Shown: positions 1-9,374 of the stretch, in pieces | Numbering within the stretch: the stretch's first letter is position 1 | Layout: each line of letters begins with the position of its first letter | Assembly: GCA_016789905.1 (NCBI GenBank) | Contig: JAEUQC010000140.1 | Coordinates: 25,638-89,637 of the forward strand | Source: Bryobacterales bacterium | Lineage (GTDB): Bacteria > Acidobacteriota > Terriglobia > Bryobacterales > Bryobacteraceae | Length of the DNA stretch: 64,000 bases | Reading direction: 5' to 3' | Made by a program: the position numbers and the translations under genes | The notes under the pieces: generated by a model | Database searches by the model: none | The model's input: the letters and a program-made list of their open reading frames with translations, nothing else | Told to the model about the DNA's origin: nothing

Positions 1-1352
1 ATTTGCAAATCCGCATCCAATAGGGCAGGCTCATTCCCTTGATATCGCGAATCGAGAATGGTCCGGAGTTGTCGTGCACGCGCACCATCCCACTCACCAG
101 CATCGACGAGGGCAAGGTACTCCTTTAGCTCCTTTGTTGCTTCGCTGCCGGGCGGCCGCAATTCCTTCAATCCGAGTACCTGCTTTAGCAGGCGCCCGGG
201 CTCAGCCCCTTCCGTGCCCGGCGGCGCCGCATATGCGCTGCTGTCTCGCAGGATTCGAATGCACTCGGAAGGAACAGTGCTCAACACCTGCGGGCTATGC
301 GTTGTGACCACAAATTGGACTTTCGGGAAAGCGCTACGCAGTTGACCCAGAATCGCTTGTTGCCAGCGAGGGTGCAAGTGCATGTCAACCTCATCGATGA
401 GAACAACGCCGTTTGTCTCCCGTGCCGCCTCGATTCCCAATTCCGGATTGAGCTTCGCACAGCGATACGCAATATCTCCAATCATTGCCAATACGCTGCG
501 GATCCCATCGCTAAGCAGTTCGACATCCAGCGTTCCCGCTTCATCGTGGTGCAGTACTAGCGATTTCTCGTGGCTCACGCTGTACTCCAGCGTGTGCCAG
601 CCTGTCGCCGGACGCAGAAAGCTGTCAATCGCTTGCTGCACCACGGCAATACGATCTCGCCAGTCGTGAACCTCCTGCGAATTCGCGCGCCTTTCGAGGT
701 CTTTGATTTGATGTTCCCGAAAGCTCTCAAACGCCCAAGTAAACCACTCCTTAAAGTGCTTGTAAGAGGAAGCTGGGTCCAGACAGTTCAGGTATGCGAA
801 CGTACGCACGTAGAAGTCGTCACTTCGGGTGTCGTCTTTCCCCTTGACCTTTTCCGTTAGGTGTTTTTGTGCCCACAGCCTTCCGGTCCCATAGTAGCCA
901 AAAACCGGAAGCAATCGGACCGGCGACGATGGATTCCGAATTTCCACCTGCAACGTACCGGCCCATTCCTTTAGTCCCGAAATGTCGCCGCCGCTTTTGG
1001 TCTTGGTCGAAGGAGCTTCGCTGTCGCGATAACGCGTCCATTGATGAATCGATTCCGCGCCATAGTCACCGCTGACCGTCACACTTGAAGGTAGCTGGCG
1101 CGCCATGTCCCCGCTTGCCAACTGCAACAAGCGGACATCACTAATTGCGATTCCATTGCCGGGGTCATTGAAGACTTTGCGAGCCAAATCGAAACTATTG
1201 ACATAGGGCCAGAGCGCGATTCGAATCGCATCGAGTACTGTAGATTTCCCCTGCCCATTTTCCGCGACCAACAGCGTTAGGCTTGGGTGCAGGTCGAGCT
1301 TCAGGTCTGCAAATCAGCGAAAATTTCTCAGTTCAAGTGTATGAAGTCGCAA
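1..1352 (-). pseudogene. PtuA/RecF-like AAA ATPase, partial at left edge, with in-frame TGA at codon 13
   Basis: The minus strand is open from the window edge to about 1313 and encodes an SMC/ABC-type ATPase of the COG3950/PtuA kind. It has a Walker A AENGQGKS (residues 30-37), a GYYGTGRLW block typical of the family, a Walker B VVLIDEVDMHLHP and an H-loop TTHSP. Proteins of this type act in retron and Septu defence systems, usually with an HNH nuclease, whose gene would lie beyond the left edge. A TTG at 1350-1352, preceded by GGAG, starts the expected N-terminus LHTLELRNFR. Codon 13 (1314-1316) is then TGA, where homologues commonly have a residue such as Cys, and FADLKLDLHP follows in the same frame. 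No good start lies between the TGA and Walker A, so the gene is probably inactivated, unless the TGA is a sequencing error or is read through. The 3' end is not visible. Confidence 0.75.
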
Positions 1353-1416
1353 AGAACTCGCTCCGCGCGCGAGGGGGGCCACTTTCTGGGTTTGTGGCGA
1401 TGTCTTTCAGTCCCCC

Positions 1417-2334
1417 TCAATTCTGCCACGCGAACTTCTGCACCCGCCAGTTCTTGATCTCCGCGGCGTAGATTGCCCCGGTCGAATCCACCGCCAAATG
1501 GTGCACGAAATCGAACCGCCCCGGAATCTTTCCGTACTGCCCATACGTGCCCAGCACCTGCCCCTCCAGGTTCACTTTCACAATCCGGTTGTTGTACCCG
1601 TCGCAAATATAGATGGATTCTTCCTTCTGGTTATACGCCAGTCCCCACGGCGAACCCAGGCCCGTCCACACCTTCAACAGTTTCCCATCGGCCGAATAAA
1701 TCTGCACCCGCCGGTTTTCCCGGTCCGCCAAATAAATCAACCCCCGCGCGTCGATCGCCACATCATGCACCGTGTCGAATTCGCCCTCCGCCGTGCCCTT
1801 CTTCCCCCCGATCTGCATCATGTACTCGCCGTCTTTGTTGAACTTCACGGCCCGCGAATTCACGTATCCGTCGGACACCCAGAAATCCCCATTCGGCAGG
1901 AAGGCAATGCCCGTTGGCCGGTTGAACGCGTCTTTCGATTCATTCGTCCCCGGTTGCCCGCCCGCGTTGCCGATCACCATCAACAGCTTCCCTTCGCGCG
2001 ACCACTTCTTCACCGAATGCGCGAACACATCCACCGTCCACACGTTCCCTTCCGGGTCGATCTTGATCCCGTGCGACGACGTCACCGGCAGGTTCTCCCA
2101 GGCGTCCAGCAGCTTGCCCGTCTTATCGAACTTCATCACCGGATTCCGGCTCCGGTTGAACACCCAGACGTTGTCGTCCTTATCGGTCGCCACGCCGGAG
2201 CATTCGCCGATATACATCCCCTTCGGCAGCTTCGCCCATTCGGAAATTAGCTTGATCGGCAACGCCGGCCCCGTCGCCAACTGCGCCATCAACACCGCGG
2301 CCGCGCCGCACGCCAAAAACACGAATCGCTTCAT
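1417..2334 (-). CDS. secreted NHL-repeat six-bladed propeller protein
   Basis: A 305-residue protein with an N-terminal signal peptide (MKRFVFLACGAAAVLMAQ) followed by NHL-type beta-propeller blades. Each blade carries a variant of the pattern G-(I/V)-A-x-D-x-x-G-N-(V/I)-(W/Y)-V-x-D-x-x-N-x-R-(V/I)-x-K-F, for example DPEGNVWTVD and DARGLIYLADRENRRVQ. The family includes peptidyl-alpha-hydroxyglycine alpha-amidating lyase-like propellers, but no catalytic role can be assigned from the sequence alone. It is probably periplasmic or surface-exposed. It shares the minus strand with the isomerase gene upstream (gap about 46 nt), so the two may be co-transcribed. The ATG at 2334 is the first start before the signal peptide. 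Confidence 0.85.
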   Translation of the reverse strand: MKRFVFLACGAAAVLMAQLATGPALPIKLISEWAKLPKGMYIGECSGVATDKDDNVWVFNRSRNPVMKFDKTGKLLDAWENLPVTSSHGIKIDPEGNVWTVDVFAHSVKKWSREGKLLMVIGNAGGQPGTNESKDAFNRPTGIAFLPNGDFWVSDGYVNSRAVKFNKDGEYMMQIGGKKGTAEGEFDTVHDVAIDARGLIYLADRENRRVQIYSADGKLLKVWTGLGSPWGLAYNQKEESIYICDGYNNRIVKVNLEGQVLGTYGQYGKIPGRFDFVHHLAVDSTGAIYAAEIKNWRVQKFAWQN

Positions 2335-2380
2335 CGTGCCCGCTAGTATACAAGCCGGGCACGACGAAGCGAAACCAGGT

Positions 2381-3430
2381 CTACTTCAATCCCAGAATCC
2401 GGCGGTTCCTCGCCGTGTCGCTCTCCGCCCCAGCGAAATCGTCGAATGCCTTCGCCGGCACGTCGATCAGGTGTGACGCGATGAAAGGAGCCCCCTCCGC
2501 CGCGCCCTGCGAACTGTCTTTGAAGCAACATTCCCATTCCAGCACCGCCCACGAGCTATACCCGCCCGCTGTCAGCCGAGAGAACACCTGCTTAAAGTCC
2601 ACCTGCCCGTCGCCCAGCGAACGGAAACGGCCCGGCCGCTCTTTCCAGCCCAGGTAGCCGCCATAAACGCCGCTCTTCGCCGACGGCCGGAACTCGGCGT
2701 CCTTCACATGAAACGCCTTAATCTTCGAGGCATACACATCAATGAAGCCTACGTAGTCCAGGCACTGCAGAATGAAGTGCGACGGATCGTAGTTGATGTT
2801 CACGCGCGAGTGGTTGCCCGTCGCTTCCAGGAACTGTTCAAACGTCGCGCCGTCGTAAAGGTCCTCGCCCGGATGCAGTTCGTAGGCAAAGTCAACGCCA
2901 TGTTCGTCGGCGCAATCCAGAATCGGCTTCCAGCGCTTGGCCAGTTCTTTGAACCCTTCTTCCACCATGCCGCCTGGCCGCTGCGGCCACGGATAGATGA
3001 ATGGCCACATCAACGCACCGGAAAACGACGGCGTCACCGGCAGTCCCAGGTTCGCCGAAGCCTTCACCACCAGCTTCAACTGTTCGGTCGCCCAGGCGCT
3101 ACGCGCCGCCGGGTCGCCATGCACCTGCGGCGCCGCGAAGATGTCGAACATCTCGTCGTAGGCCGGGTGCGAAGCCACCAACTGACCTTGCAAATGCGAC
3201 GCCAGTTCCGTGATCTCCAATCCGTTCGTCTGACCCTTCAAATCGTCGCAATACGCCTTCGATTCGGCCGCTTTGGCCAAATCCATGATTCGCGTATCCC
3301 ACGAGGGAAGCTGGACGCCCTTATACCCAAGGGACTTCGCCCAGGCCGTAATGGAGGGCAACGAGTTAAATGGAGCGGCATCGCCCATAAACTGGGCTAG
3401 AAAGATAGCGGGGCCTTTTATCTGAGACAT
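2381..3430 (-). CDS. sugar phosphate isomerase/epimerase (AP endonuclease 2-like TIM barrel)
   Basis: A 349-residue cytoplasmic TIM-barrel protein of the xylose-isomerase-like superfamily. Metal-ligand-type segments are visible: YELHPGED, NINYDPSH, FHVKDAEF and VLEWECCFKD, matching the usual Glu/Asp/His/Glu metal site. Such enzymes interconvert ketoses or keto-sugar derivatives with a divalent metal; the substrate cannot be read from sequence. The open frame continues upstream to 3670, but that part overlaps the divergent receptor gene and is not family-like. The ATG at 3428-3430, preceded by AAGG, starts MSQIKGPAIFLAQF, which leads directly into the first strand. It is divergent from the receptor gene at 3504, sharing a 73-bp upstream region, which suggests a linked sugar uptake function. 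Confidence 0.85.
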   Translation of the reverse strand: MSQIKGPAIFLAQFMGDAAPFNSLPSITAWAKSLGYKGVQLPSWDTRIMDLAKAAESKAYCDDLKGQTNGLEITELASHLQGQLVASHPAYDEMFDIFAAPQVHGDPAARSAWATEQLKLVVKASANLGLPVTPSFSGALMWPFIYPWPQRPGGMVEEGFKELAKRWKPILDCADEHGVDFAYELHPGEDLYDGATFEQFLEATGNHSRVNINYDPSHFILQCLDYVGFIDVYASKIKAFHVKDAEFRPSAKSGVYGGYLGWKERPGRFRSLGDGQVDFKQVFSRLTAGGYSSWAVLEWECCFKDSSQGAAEGAPFIASHLIDVPAKAFDDFAGAESDTARNRRILGLK

Positions 3431-3491
3431 AGCTGCCTTATCGTACGCCGTCACGCCATTGCAATGCAAAGACGCTACCCTGTATGAATCT

Positions 3492-3496
3492 AGGAG
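3492..3496 (+). promoter_or_regulatory. Shine-Dalgarno deciding a TTG start
   Basis: AGGAG lies 7 nt upstream of the TTG at 3504. It supports that codon, rather than the in-frame ATG at 3459, as the start of the receptor gene. Confidence 0.6.
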
Positions 3497-3503
3497 TCTC
3501 CAC

Positions 3504-6500
3504 TTGCTTAAACGATTAACACTTTGTTGTGCCTTGTTCGCCAGCCTGCTTCTGGCCCAATTCGATACCGCGCAAGTCCTCGGTACCATTCTTGACGCCT
3601 CCGGCCTCGCCATTACCGATAGCGACGTCACCCTTACCAATCTGCAAACCGGCGTCCAGCAAAAAGTCAAAACCGACGCTTCCGGCAGCTACCAATTCGC
3701 TAACGTCAAGGCCGGCGAATACAAACTCGAAGCCGGCGCGAAAGGTTTCAAGTCCGCCATTGCTAATCGTTTCGTTGTCACCGTCAACGCTCGTCAGCGC
3801 GTCGATCTCAAACTCGAAGTCGGCTCCACCGCCGAAAGCATCACCGTCAACGATGCCGTCGCCGCCCTGGAAACCGATACCTCCTCCCGAGGCACCGTAG
3901 TCGGCCGCCAGCAGGTCGTAAATCTTCCCTTGAACGGCCGCTCCTATGCCGATCTCGCCCTCCTCGCTCCCGGCGTCCGCCGTAGCGATATCGCCAACTC
4001 CCGCGACGCCTCCTTCAACGTCAACGGGATGCGCAGCTCGCAAAACAACTTCGTCATCGATGGCGTCGACAACAACTCCTACGGCACCTCCAACCAGGGT
4101 TTCTCCAATCAGGTCGTCCAGCTCTCGCCCGATTCGGTCCAGGAGTTCCGCCTGGAAACCAACAACTTCTCCGCCGAATTCGGCCGCGCCGGTGGCGCCA
4201 TCATCAACGCTTCCATCCGCTCCGGCACCAACCAGTTCCACGGCGCCGCCTGGGAGTACCTTCGCAACACCGCCCTCAACGCCACTGGCTTCTTCAAACC
4301 CGTCAACAATCAGAAGCCCGTGCTTATCCAGAATCAATTCGGCGGCGCGTTCGGCGGCCCCATAAAGAAGGACAAAATGTTCTTCTTCGTCGACTACGAA
4401 GGCTACCGCCGCACCTCCAAGACCATTCAGTTCTCCACCCTTCCCACCATGGAACAGCGCACCGGCAATCTCGGCATCGCCGTTCGCAATCCCATCACCG
4501 GCACTGTCTATTCCAACGGCGTCATCCCAGCCGGTGACATCACTGGCTGGGCCAAGGAAATCCTCGCCGGCCTCCCCGCGGTCAACCGCCCCGGCCTGTC
4601 GAACAACTACGAGTTCCAGCCCCGACGGACAGATCAAAACGACAAAGGCGACGCCCGCTACGACCACTATTTCAACTCCAAGTGGAACGCCTTCGCGCGT
4701 TACTCCCACCGGCTGATGAACAACTTTGAGCCCCCGTCCATTCCCGGCCCCATGGGAGGAAACTCCAACGGCAATGTCCGCGTCCGCAATATCCAGGGCG
4801 CCTTTGGCACTACCTGGAACGTCAACCCTACCAGCCTCGTCGAGTTCCGCCTTGGCGTTTCCGCCACCGAAGGCGGCAAGTTCCCCGTCTTCGTCGGCGA
4901 ACCCACTCTTGCCAGCAAGTTCAACCTCGCCAACGCGCCCAACGATCCCCGCTTCACCGGCGGCCTCTACGCCCAAAGCGTCAACAGTTACACCCAGTTC
5001 GGCGTCCAAAGCTCCAACCCGCAGTTCCAGAACCCGTCGGTCTTCAACCCCAAGGTGAACTACGCGAAGATCGCCGGGCGCCATTCGCTCAAAGCCGGTT
5101 GGGAGTACCAAAGCGTCGGCACCGAAATTGACGACTTCAACCCCAAGTCCGGGCAGGACTCCTATTCCGGCCGCTTCTCCCAGGTGCCCGGTACTCCCAC
5201 GAACAACTTGCAGTTCCTGGCCGACTTTATGTTCGGTGCCCGTAGTTCCTATACCCTCAACACCGCCAACATCGTCAATCTCCGCCAGTGGATGAACTTC
5301 TTCTACCTGCAGGACGACTTCAAGGTCTCCAAGAAATTAACCCTCAACCTCGGCGCGCGCTATGAGTTCTCCACGCCTCAGTTTGAAAAGACCAATGCCA
5401 TGTCGAACTTCGACCCGGCCACGAACACCATCATCCAGGCCAAAGCTGGCTCCATCTACGACCGAACACTCATCAAGCCTGACAAGAACAACTGGGCCCC
5501 GCGCCTGGGCCTCGCCTACACGCTCTTCGATAAGACCGTGCTCCGCGGCGCCTTTGGCGTCAGCTACATTCACTTCAATCGTATGGGCGGCGAAAACCTC
5601 CTCGCCTACAACCTGCCGTTCGTGCTGAACCCCATCGTAGATTCGCAACTGCCGCCCGCCGTCACCAATGGCCAGGCGCTTTGCACCAGTCCCAACCAGG
5701 CGCCCGGCGCCTGCTACCGGCCTACGGAGCAAGGGTACCCGGCCAACTTCCTTACTCTCGCCAACGTGCGTCAAAACAACGTGCGGACGAACTATATCCC
5801 GTCCGATCTGCGCAATGCCTACAACAAGAACTGGCACTTTTCCATTCAGCAGGATCTAGGCAAGGGCTGGGTCGCCGATTTCGGTTACGTCGGCGCCAAC
5901 GCTTCCAAACTGATGATCCTCGGAGATTACAACCAGGCGCGGCCGAATAACACAGGCGAATCGCTCTCTCTGCAGGCTCGCCGCCCCTTCCAGGCGTTTG
6001 GCTACATTCAGGCGGCTTTCAATGGCGGCTTCCTGGATTACCACGCCTTCCAGAACAAAATTGAGCGCCGCTTCAGCGGCGGCCTGTATTTCCTCAATTC
6101 CTTCACCTGGTCCAAGTCCATTGATAACGCCAGCGGCCACCTGGAAACCGCCAGCGGTGACAACAGCCGCGTCAACTTCCGCGCGCTTGATCAGGAAAAG
6201 GGCCTCAGCGGCTACGATCAGCCTTTCAACAACACCACCACACTGCTTTGGGATCTTCCCTTCGGCAAGGATCGCCGCTGGGGGTCCAGCGCCAACGCCT
6301 TGGCCGAAGGTGTACTGGGCGGCTGGCGGCTGACCGTTATCAACTTCGCCACGGCCGGCGTTCCTGTGAATCTCACCTACGGTCCGTCGGCCGCCTTCCA
6401 GGTCTCGGGCGCGCCCAACTATCGCCCCAATATCACTGGTGATCCTGTCCTGCCAGAAGGCCAGCGCACCGTCCAGCAGTGGCTCAATCCCGCCACCGTC

Positions 6501-6770
6501 TCCATCCCGACCGACGTTACCCGTCCCTTCGGCAATGCCGGCCGTAACATTGTTCGCGCGCCGTCCTATCACAACATGAACTTCGGTCTCCACAAGGATT
6601 TCCGCATCACCGAGTCCAACAAGATCGAGTTCCGCATGGAAGCGTTCAACTTCTTCAACAAAACCAACTTTGGCGCCCCGAACGGCAACCGTTCGGCCGG
6701 CAACTTCGGTTCCATCACCGGCACGCAACCCGCGCGCGAAATCCAGTTCGCGCTTCGCTACGCGTTCTAG
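3504..6770 (+). CDS. Oar-like TonB-dependent receptor with N-terminal carboxypeptidase-regulatory domain
   Basis: About 1088 residues when started at TTG 3504, which places the signal peptide LKRLTLCCALFASLLLA at the very N-terminus and has an AGGAG site in front. Residues about 20-105 form a CarboxypepD_reg-like beta sandwich (GTILDASGLAITDSDV, GSYQFANVKAGEYKL). Next comes a plug domain (NLPLNGRSYADLALLAPGV, FVIDGVDNNSYGTSN), then a very long barrel ending in the aromatic FALRYAF expected for an outer-membrane protein. The family is greatly expanded in Acidobacteria and is thought to import oligosaccharides or export/anchor substrates. Its divergent neighbour is a sugar isomerase, consistent with sugar use. 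A hairpin terminator follows at 6791. An earlier ATG at 3459 exists in frame but lies before a non-hydrophobic stretch. Confidence 0.88.
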   Translation: MLKRLTLCCALFASLLLAQFDTAQVLGTILDASGLAITDSDVTLTNLQTGVQQKVKTDASGSYQFANVKAGEYKLEAGAKGFKSAIANRFVVTVNARQRVDLKLEVGSTAESITVNDAVAALETDTSSRGTVVGRQQVVNLPLNGRSYADLALLAPGVRRSDIANSRDASFNVNGMRSSQNNFVIDGVDNNSYGTSNQGFSNQVVQLSPDSVQEFRLETNNFSAEFGRAGGAIINASIRSGTNQFHGAAWEYLRNTALNATGFFKPVNNQKPVLIQNQFGGAFGGPIKKDKMFFFVDYEGYRRTSKTIQFSTLPTMEQRTGNLGIAVRNPITGTVYSNGVIPAGDITGWAKEILAGLPAVNRPGLSNNYEFQPRRTDQNDKGDARYDHYFNSKWNAFARYSHRLMNNFEPPSIPGPMGGNSNGNVRVRNIQGAFGTTWNVNPTSLVEFRLGVSATEGGKFPVFVGEPTLASKFNLANAPNDPRFTGGLYAQSVNSYTQFGVQSSNPQFQNPSVFNPKVNYAKIAGRHSLKAGWEYQSVGTEIDDFNPKSGQDSYSGRFSQVPGTPTNNLQFLADFMFGARSSYTLNTANIVNLRQWMNFFYLQDDFKVSKKLTLNLGARYEFSTPQFEKTNAMSNFDPATNTIIQAKAGSIYDRTLIKPDKNNWAPRLGLAYTLFDKTVLRGAFGVSYIHFNRMGGENLLAYNLPFVLNPIVDSQLPPAVTNGQALCTSPNQAPGACYRPTEQGYPANFLTLANVRQNNVRTNYIPSDLRNAYNKNWHFSIQQDLGKGWVADFGYVGANASKLMILGDYNQARPNNTGESLSLQARRPFQAFGYIQAAFNGGFLDYHAFQNKIERRFSGGLYFLNSFTWSKSIDNASGHLETASGDNSRVNFRALDQEKGLSGYDQPFNNTTTLLWDLPFGKDRRWGSSANALAEGVLGGWRLTVINFATAGVPVNLTYGPSAAFQVSGAPNYRPNITGDPVLPEGQRTVQQWLNPATVSIPTDVTRPFGNAGRNIVRAPSYHNMNFGLHKDFRITESNKIEFRMEAFNFFNKTNFGAPNGNRSAGNFGSITGTQPAREIQFALRYAF

Positions 6771-6790
6771 TAGGCGGCAGCATTACCACG

Positions 6791-6838
6791 CAACGGCCCT
6801 CCGCCCTTCCAAGGCGCAGGGCCGTTGTTCGTTTTACT
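6791..6838 (+). terminator. Rho-independent-type terminator
   Basis: A 10-bp perfect stem (CAACGGCCCT at 6791-6800 with AGGGCCGTTG at 6818-6827), plus further pairing inside the loop, is followed by a T-rich tail TTCGTTTTA. It sits 20 nt after the receptor stop codon and overlaps the 3' end of the convergent CpaE-like gene. Confidence 0.75.
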
Positions 6839-7997
6839 CCATCAACGAGCCGAGCTTTTTGAACAAAGAGAATCGGCTATCCGCCTGTACCCCTTCCGGC
6901 GCCCCGGTCAACTTCTCCGCCAATGCCCGGCAGCCCCTGCCAAATGCGCACTCCGGCGGCGCCAGTCGCGACTCCACCATGGCATGGCGCAATCGCCCAT
7001 AGTCGTTCGGCAGTGTCGCCAGCACGGGCCGTCCCAGCGCGATTTCCGCGTCTTTCACATTCACCCCGCCCCGCTCATACCGGTTCAGCACCAGGTGGAT
7101 CCGCTCCGGCGCCACTTCGCATTCTTCCAACTCCCGGCAACGGTAGGCGGCCATCTTTACTGACGGTAATTCCGGCGTGCAGACCACCACAACGCTCCTG
7201 GCATGCCGCACCACCTCCGCAGATGCGGAGTTCACCACTTCCGGCAAATCCCCCACCAGAAAATCGTAGCGGTCCTGTGCAAACCGCAGCAGCTTGTAGT
7301 AGTCTCCCCACGTTGGCAGCGGCCCGCGCCGTTCCGGCGTTGCCAGCAGCAGGTCAAGTCCAAACGCCTTCTCATGATAATTTCGCCACGATAGATCGGT
7401 CATTTGGTCCATGTCCTCCATCGCGCCCGCAAACCCACGCAGAGAGTTCAGGTTCAGAAGAATTGACAACACACCGCTCCGCCGGTCGCACTCCAGCACC
7501 AGAGTCTTTCGCTTATACTCGCCGGCCAGTGCCGCCGCCGTGTGCAGCGCCACCGTTGAACTTCCGCTGCCCGCCTTCGCAGGCAGAAACGCGATGATGT
7601 TCCTGTTCTGGATCCCTTGCCGGCGGTGCAGCGCAGCGTATGCCGATTCTTCCAGGTCTCTGGGAGAGAACGGCTCCCGCAGCGGTTCCACATAACGCTC
7701 CTCCCGAGATGTGGTCTCTTCATCCGGCGTCCAGTCCGGCCGGTATCCTACGGTCACCGTCCGCGCTCCGCGCCCCGCCATTTCCGTCACCACCGGCGAC
7801 ACAGAGTCCCACACACGTACGTCGATCAGCAGCAGGTCCGGATCGTTGGAGTGAACCGCGCGTATCACCTGGTGCGGCTCCGGTATCTTCGTGGTTTTGT
7901 ACACCACCCGAAACATCCCAGAATCTTCCATTACCTGGGTAATGGCTTCAGACGCGGTAACGCTGGAACAAACAAGGGCCACTGTGAGCACGGACAC
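6834..7997 (-). CDS. CpaE-like pilus-assembly MinD/ParA-family ATPase
   Basis: A 387-residue protein. Residues 1-130 form an atypical receiver-like domain (VALVCSSVTASEAITQVM, LLLIDVRVWDSV). After it comes a MinD/ParA-type ATPase domain with a deviant Walker A (AKAGSGSSTVALHTAAAL), DRRSGVLSILLNL as the switch region and VVVVCTPELPSVKMA in the later strand. This order is characteristic of CpaE/TadZ, which localises Flp (Tad) pilus machinery at the pole. The canonical Lys of the Walker A signature position reads AKAGSGSS, so the deviant lysine is kept but the second Lys is Ser; ATPase activity is uncertain. No other tad genes are in the window. The ATG at 7997 is used; the next gene is divergent at 8073. 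Confidence 0.8.
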   Translation of the reverse strand: MSVLTVALVCSSVTASEAITQVMEDSGMFRVVYKTTKIPEPHQVIRAVHSNDPDLLLIDVRVWDSVSPVVTEMAGRGARTVTVGYRPDWTPDEETTSREERYVEPLREPFSPRDLEESAYAALHRRQGIQNRNIIAFLPAKAGSGSSTVALHTAAALAGEYKRKTLVLECDRRSGVLSILLNLNSLRGFAGAMEDMDQMTDLSWRNYHEKAFGLDLLLATPERRGPLPTWGDYYKLLRFAQDRYDFLVGDLPEVVNSASAEVVRHARSVVVVCTPELPSVKMAAYRCRELEECEVAPERIHLVLNRYERGGVNVKDAEIALGRPVLATLPNDYGRLRHAMVESRLAPPECAFGRGCRALAEKLTGAPEGVQADSRFSLFKKLGSLME

Positions 7998-8072
7998 TCC
8001 CTTGCCGGTCCGCGCAGACGGTTGGACCGGACCTCCAAGTATTGTATTGCGGGTTTCTGCTACGTTGTTTCC

Positions 8073-9374
8073 ATGCGACTCTGCGCCTTCGCACTCCTAA
8101 CACTCTCTCTCCACGCTGAAGTCCTGCTGCAGGAATCCGCATTCCGCCCCCATCCCTTCGGCTGGACCACCTGGAGCCAGCGTCCGGAAATCAAGCCCCG
8201 CGCCTTTGTCGACACCAACATCGGCCGAAGCCAGCCAGGCTCGCTCGCCATCAATGGCGCTTCCAATGCCGCTGCCTACGGTGGCTGGCGGAAGCAAGTG
8301 CAAGGCGTCAAGGGCGGCGATTGGGTGCGGTTTCAGGCGTCATATAGAGCGGAAAGTGTCGCCGCGGAAAACTGGCAGATCATCGCCCGGCTCGATTGGC
8401 AGACAGCCGAAGGCAAGCGCGCCGGCGAACCAGCGTATCTCCCCTGGACGCGCCGTGCCGCCGAATGGAGTGAACTCTCCGGCGAAGCCCAGGCCCCGGC
8501 CAACACCGCTTCGGTCTTTGTCGAACTCTTCCTCGCCAACGCGCCCCAGGGCACCGTCTGGTGGGACAACGTTGTTCTCGAACGCATCCCTGCGCCCGCC
8601 GCTCGCAACGTGAAAGTGGCCACTGTCAATCTCCGCCCCCGCAACACCGCCGGCCCCGCCGAAAGCGTTGCCCAGTTTATTCAGGCCATAGAAAAGTCGG
8701 TGCCGGCGGGCGCCGATGTGATTCTGCTTCCGGAGGGCATCACTGTCGTCGGCACCACCAAGTCCTACACCGAAATCGCCGAGACCATCCCTGGGCCAAC
8801 TACGAAATCTTTGAGCGAGGTCGCCAAATCCCGCAATGCCTACGTCGTCGCCGGCATCTATGAACGCGAAGGCTCGACCGTATACAACACCGCTGTGCTC
8901 ATCGACCGCAAGGGCAGCGTGGCCGGCAAGTACCGAAAGGTTTATCTGCCGCGCGAGGAGGTGGAACGCGGCCTCACGCCCGGCACGCATTTCCCCGTTT
9001 TTCAAACCGATTTCGGCAAGGTAGGCCTGATGATCTGCTACGACATCTTTTTTGCCGAGCCTGCCCGGGCGCTGGCCAACCAGGGCGCGGAGATGTTGCT
9101 GATGCCCATCTGGGGCGGCGACGAAACGTTGGCGAAGGCCCGTGCGATTGAGAACGGCGTTTTCCTCATCACCAGCGGGTACGACCATCCCACCTACATC
9201 ATGGACCCTTTCGGTGAGCGTTTATCCCAGGCGCGCGAGCAAGGTTCCGCCGCGATTGCCACCGTCGATCTCACCAAGCGTTATAACTGGCAGTGGCTCG
9301 GCGAGATGCGCACGCGCCGCCTGAAGGAACTCCGCACCGACGTCCCTGTCCCCCAACCCGGCCTCCTCCATTAA
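8073..9374 (+). CDS. secreted carbon-nitrogen hydrolase (nitrilase superfamily) with N-terminal beta-sandwich
   Basis: A 433-residue protein starting at the ATG before a signal peptide (MRLCAFALLTLSLHA). Residues about 20-165 look like a carbohydrate-binding-type beta sandwich (VRFQASYRAESV, VWWDNVVLERIP). Residues about 180-430 are a nitrilase-superfamily domain with the Glu-Lys-Cys triad: Glu221 in LLPEGI, Lys289 in KYRKVYLP and Cys322 in MICYDIFF. Such enzymes cleave amide or nitrile C-N bonds. Here it is probably periplasmic or extracellular, which is unusual for this superfamily outside apolipoprotein N-acyltransferase. The open frame extends upstream to 7617 but that part is antisense to the CpaE-like gene. 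Its stop codon lies inside a palindromic repeat. Confidence 0.85.
   Translation: MRLCAFALLTLSLHAEVLLQESAFRPHPFGWTTWSQRPEIKPRAFVDTNIGRSQPGSLAINGASNAAAYGGWRKQVQGVKGGDWVRFQASYRAESVAAENWQIIARLDWQTAEGKRAGEPAYLPWTRRAAEWSELSGEAQAPANTASVFVELFLANAPQGTVWWDNVVLERIPAPAARNVKVATVNLRPRNTAGPAESVAQFIQAIEKSVPAGADVILLPEGITVVGTTKSYTEIAETIPGPTTKSLSEVAKSRNAYVVAGIYEREGSTVYNTAVLIDRKGSVAGKYRKVYLPREEVERGLTPGTHFPVFQTDFGKVGLMICYDIFFAEPARALANQGAEMLLMPIWGGDETLAKARAIENGVFLITSGYDHPTYIMDPFGERLSQAREQGSAAIATVDLTKRYNWQWLGEMRTRRLKELRTDVPVPQPGLLH

Noticed and set aside
1314..1316. TGA read as selenocysteine in the left ATPase
   Set aside because: The family has no known selenoproteins, no SECIS-like hairpin was evident right after the codon, and codon 13 is far from catalytic residues. 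A nonsense mutation or error is simpler.
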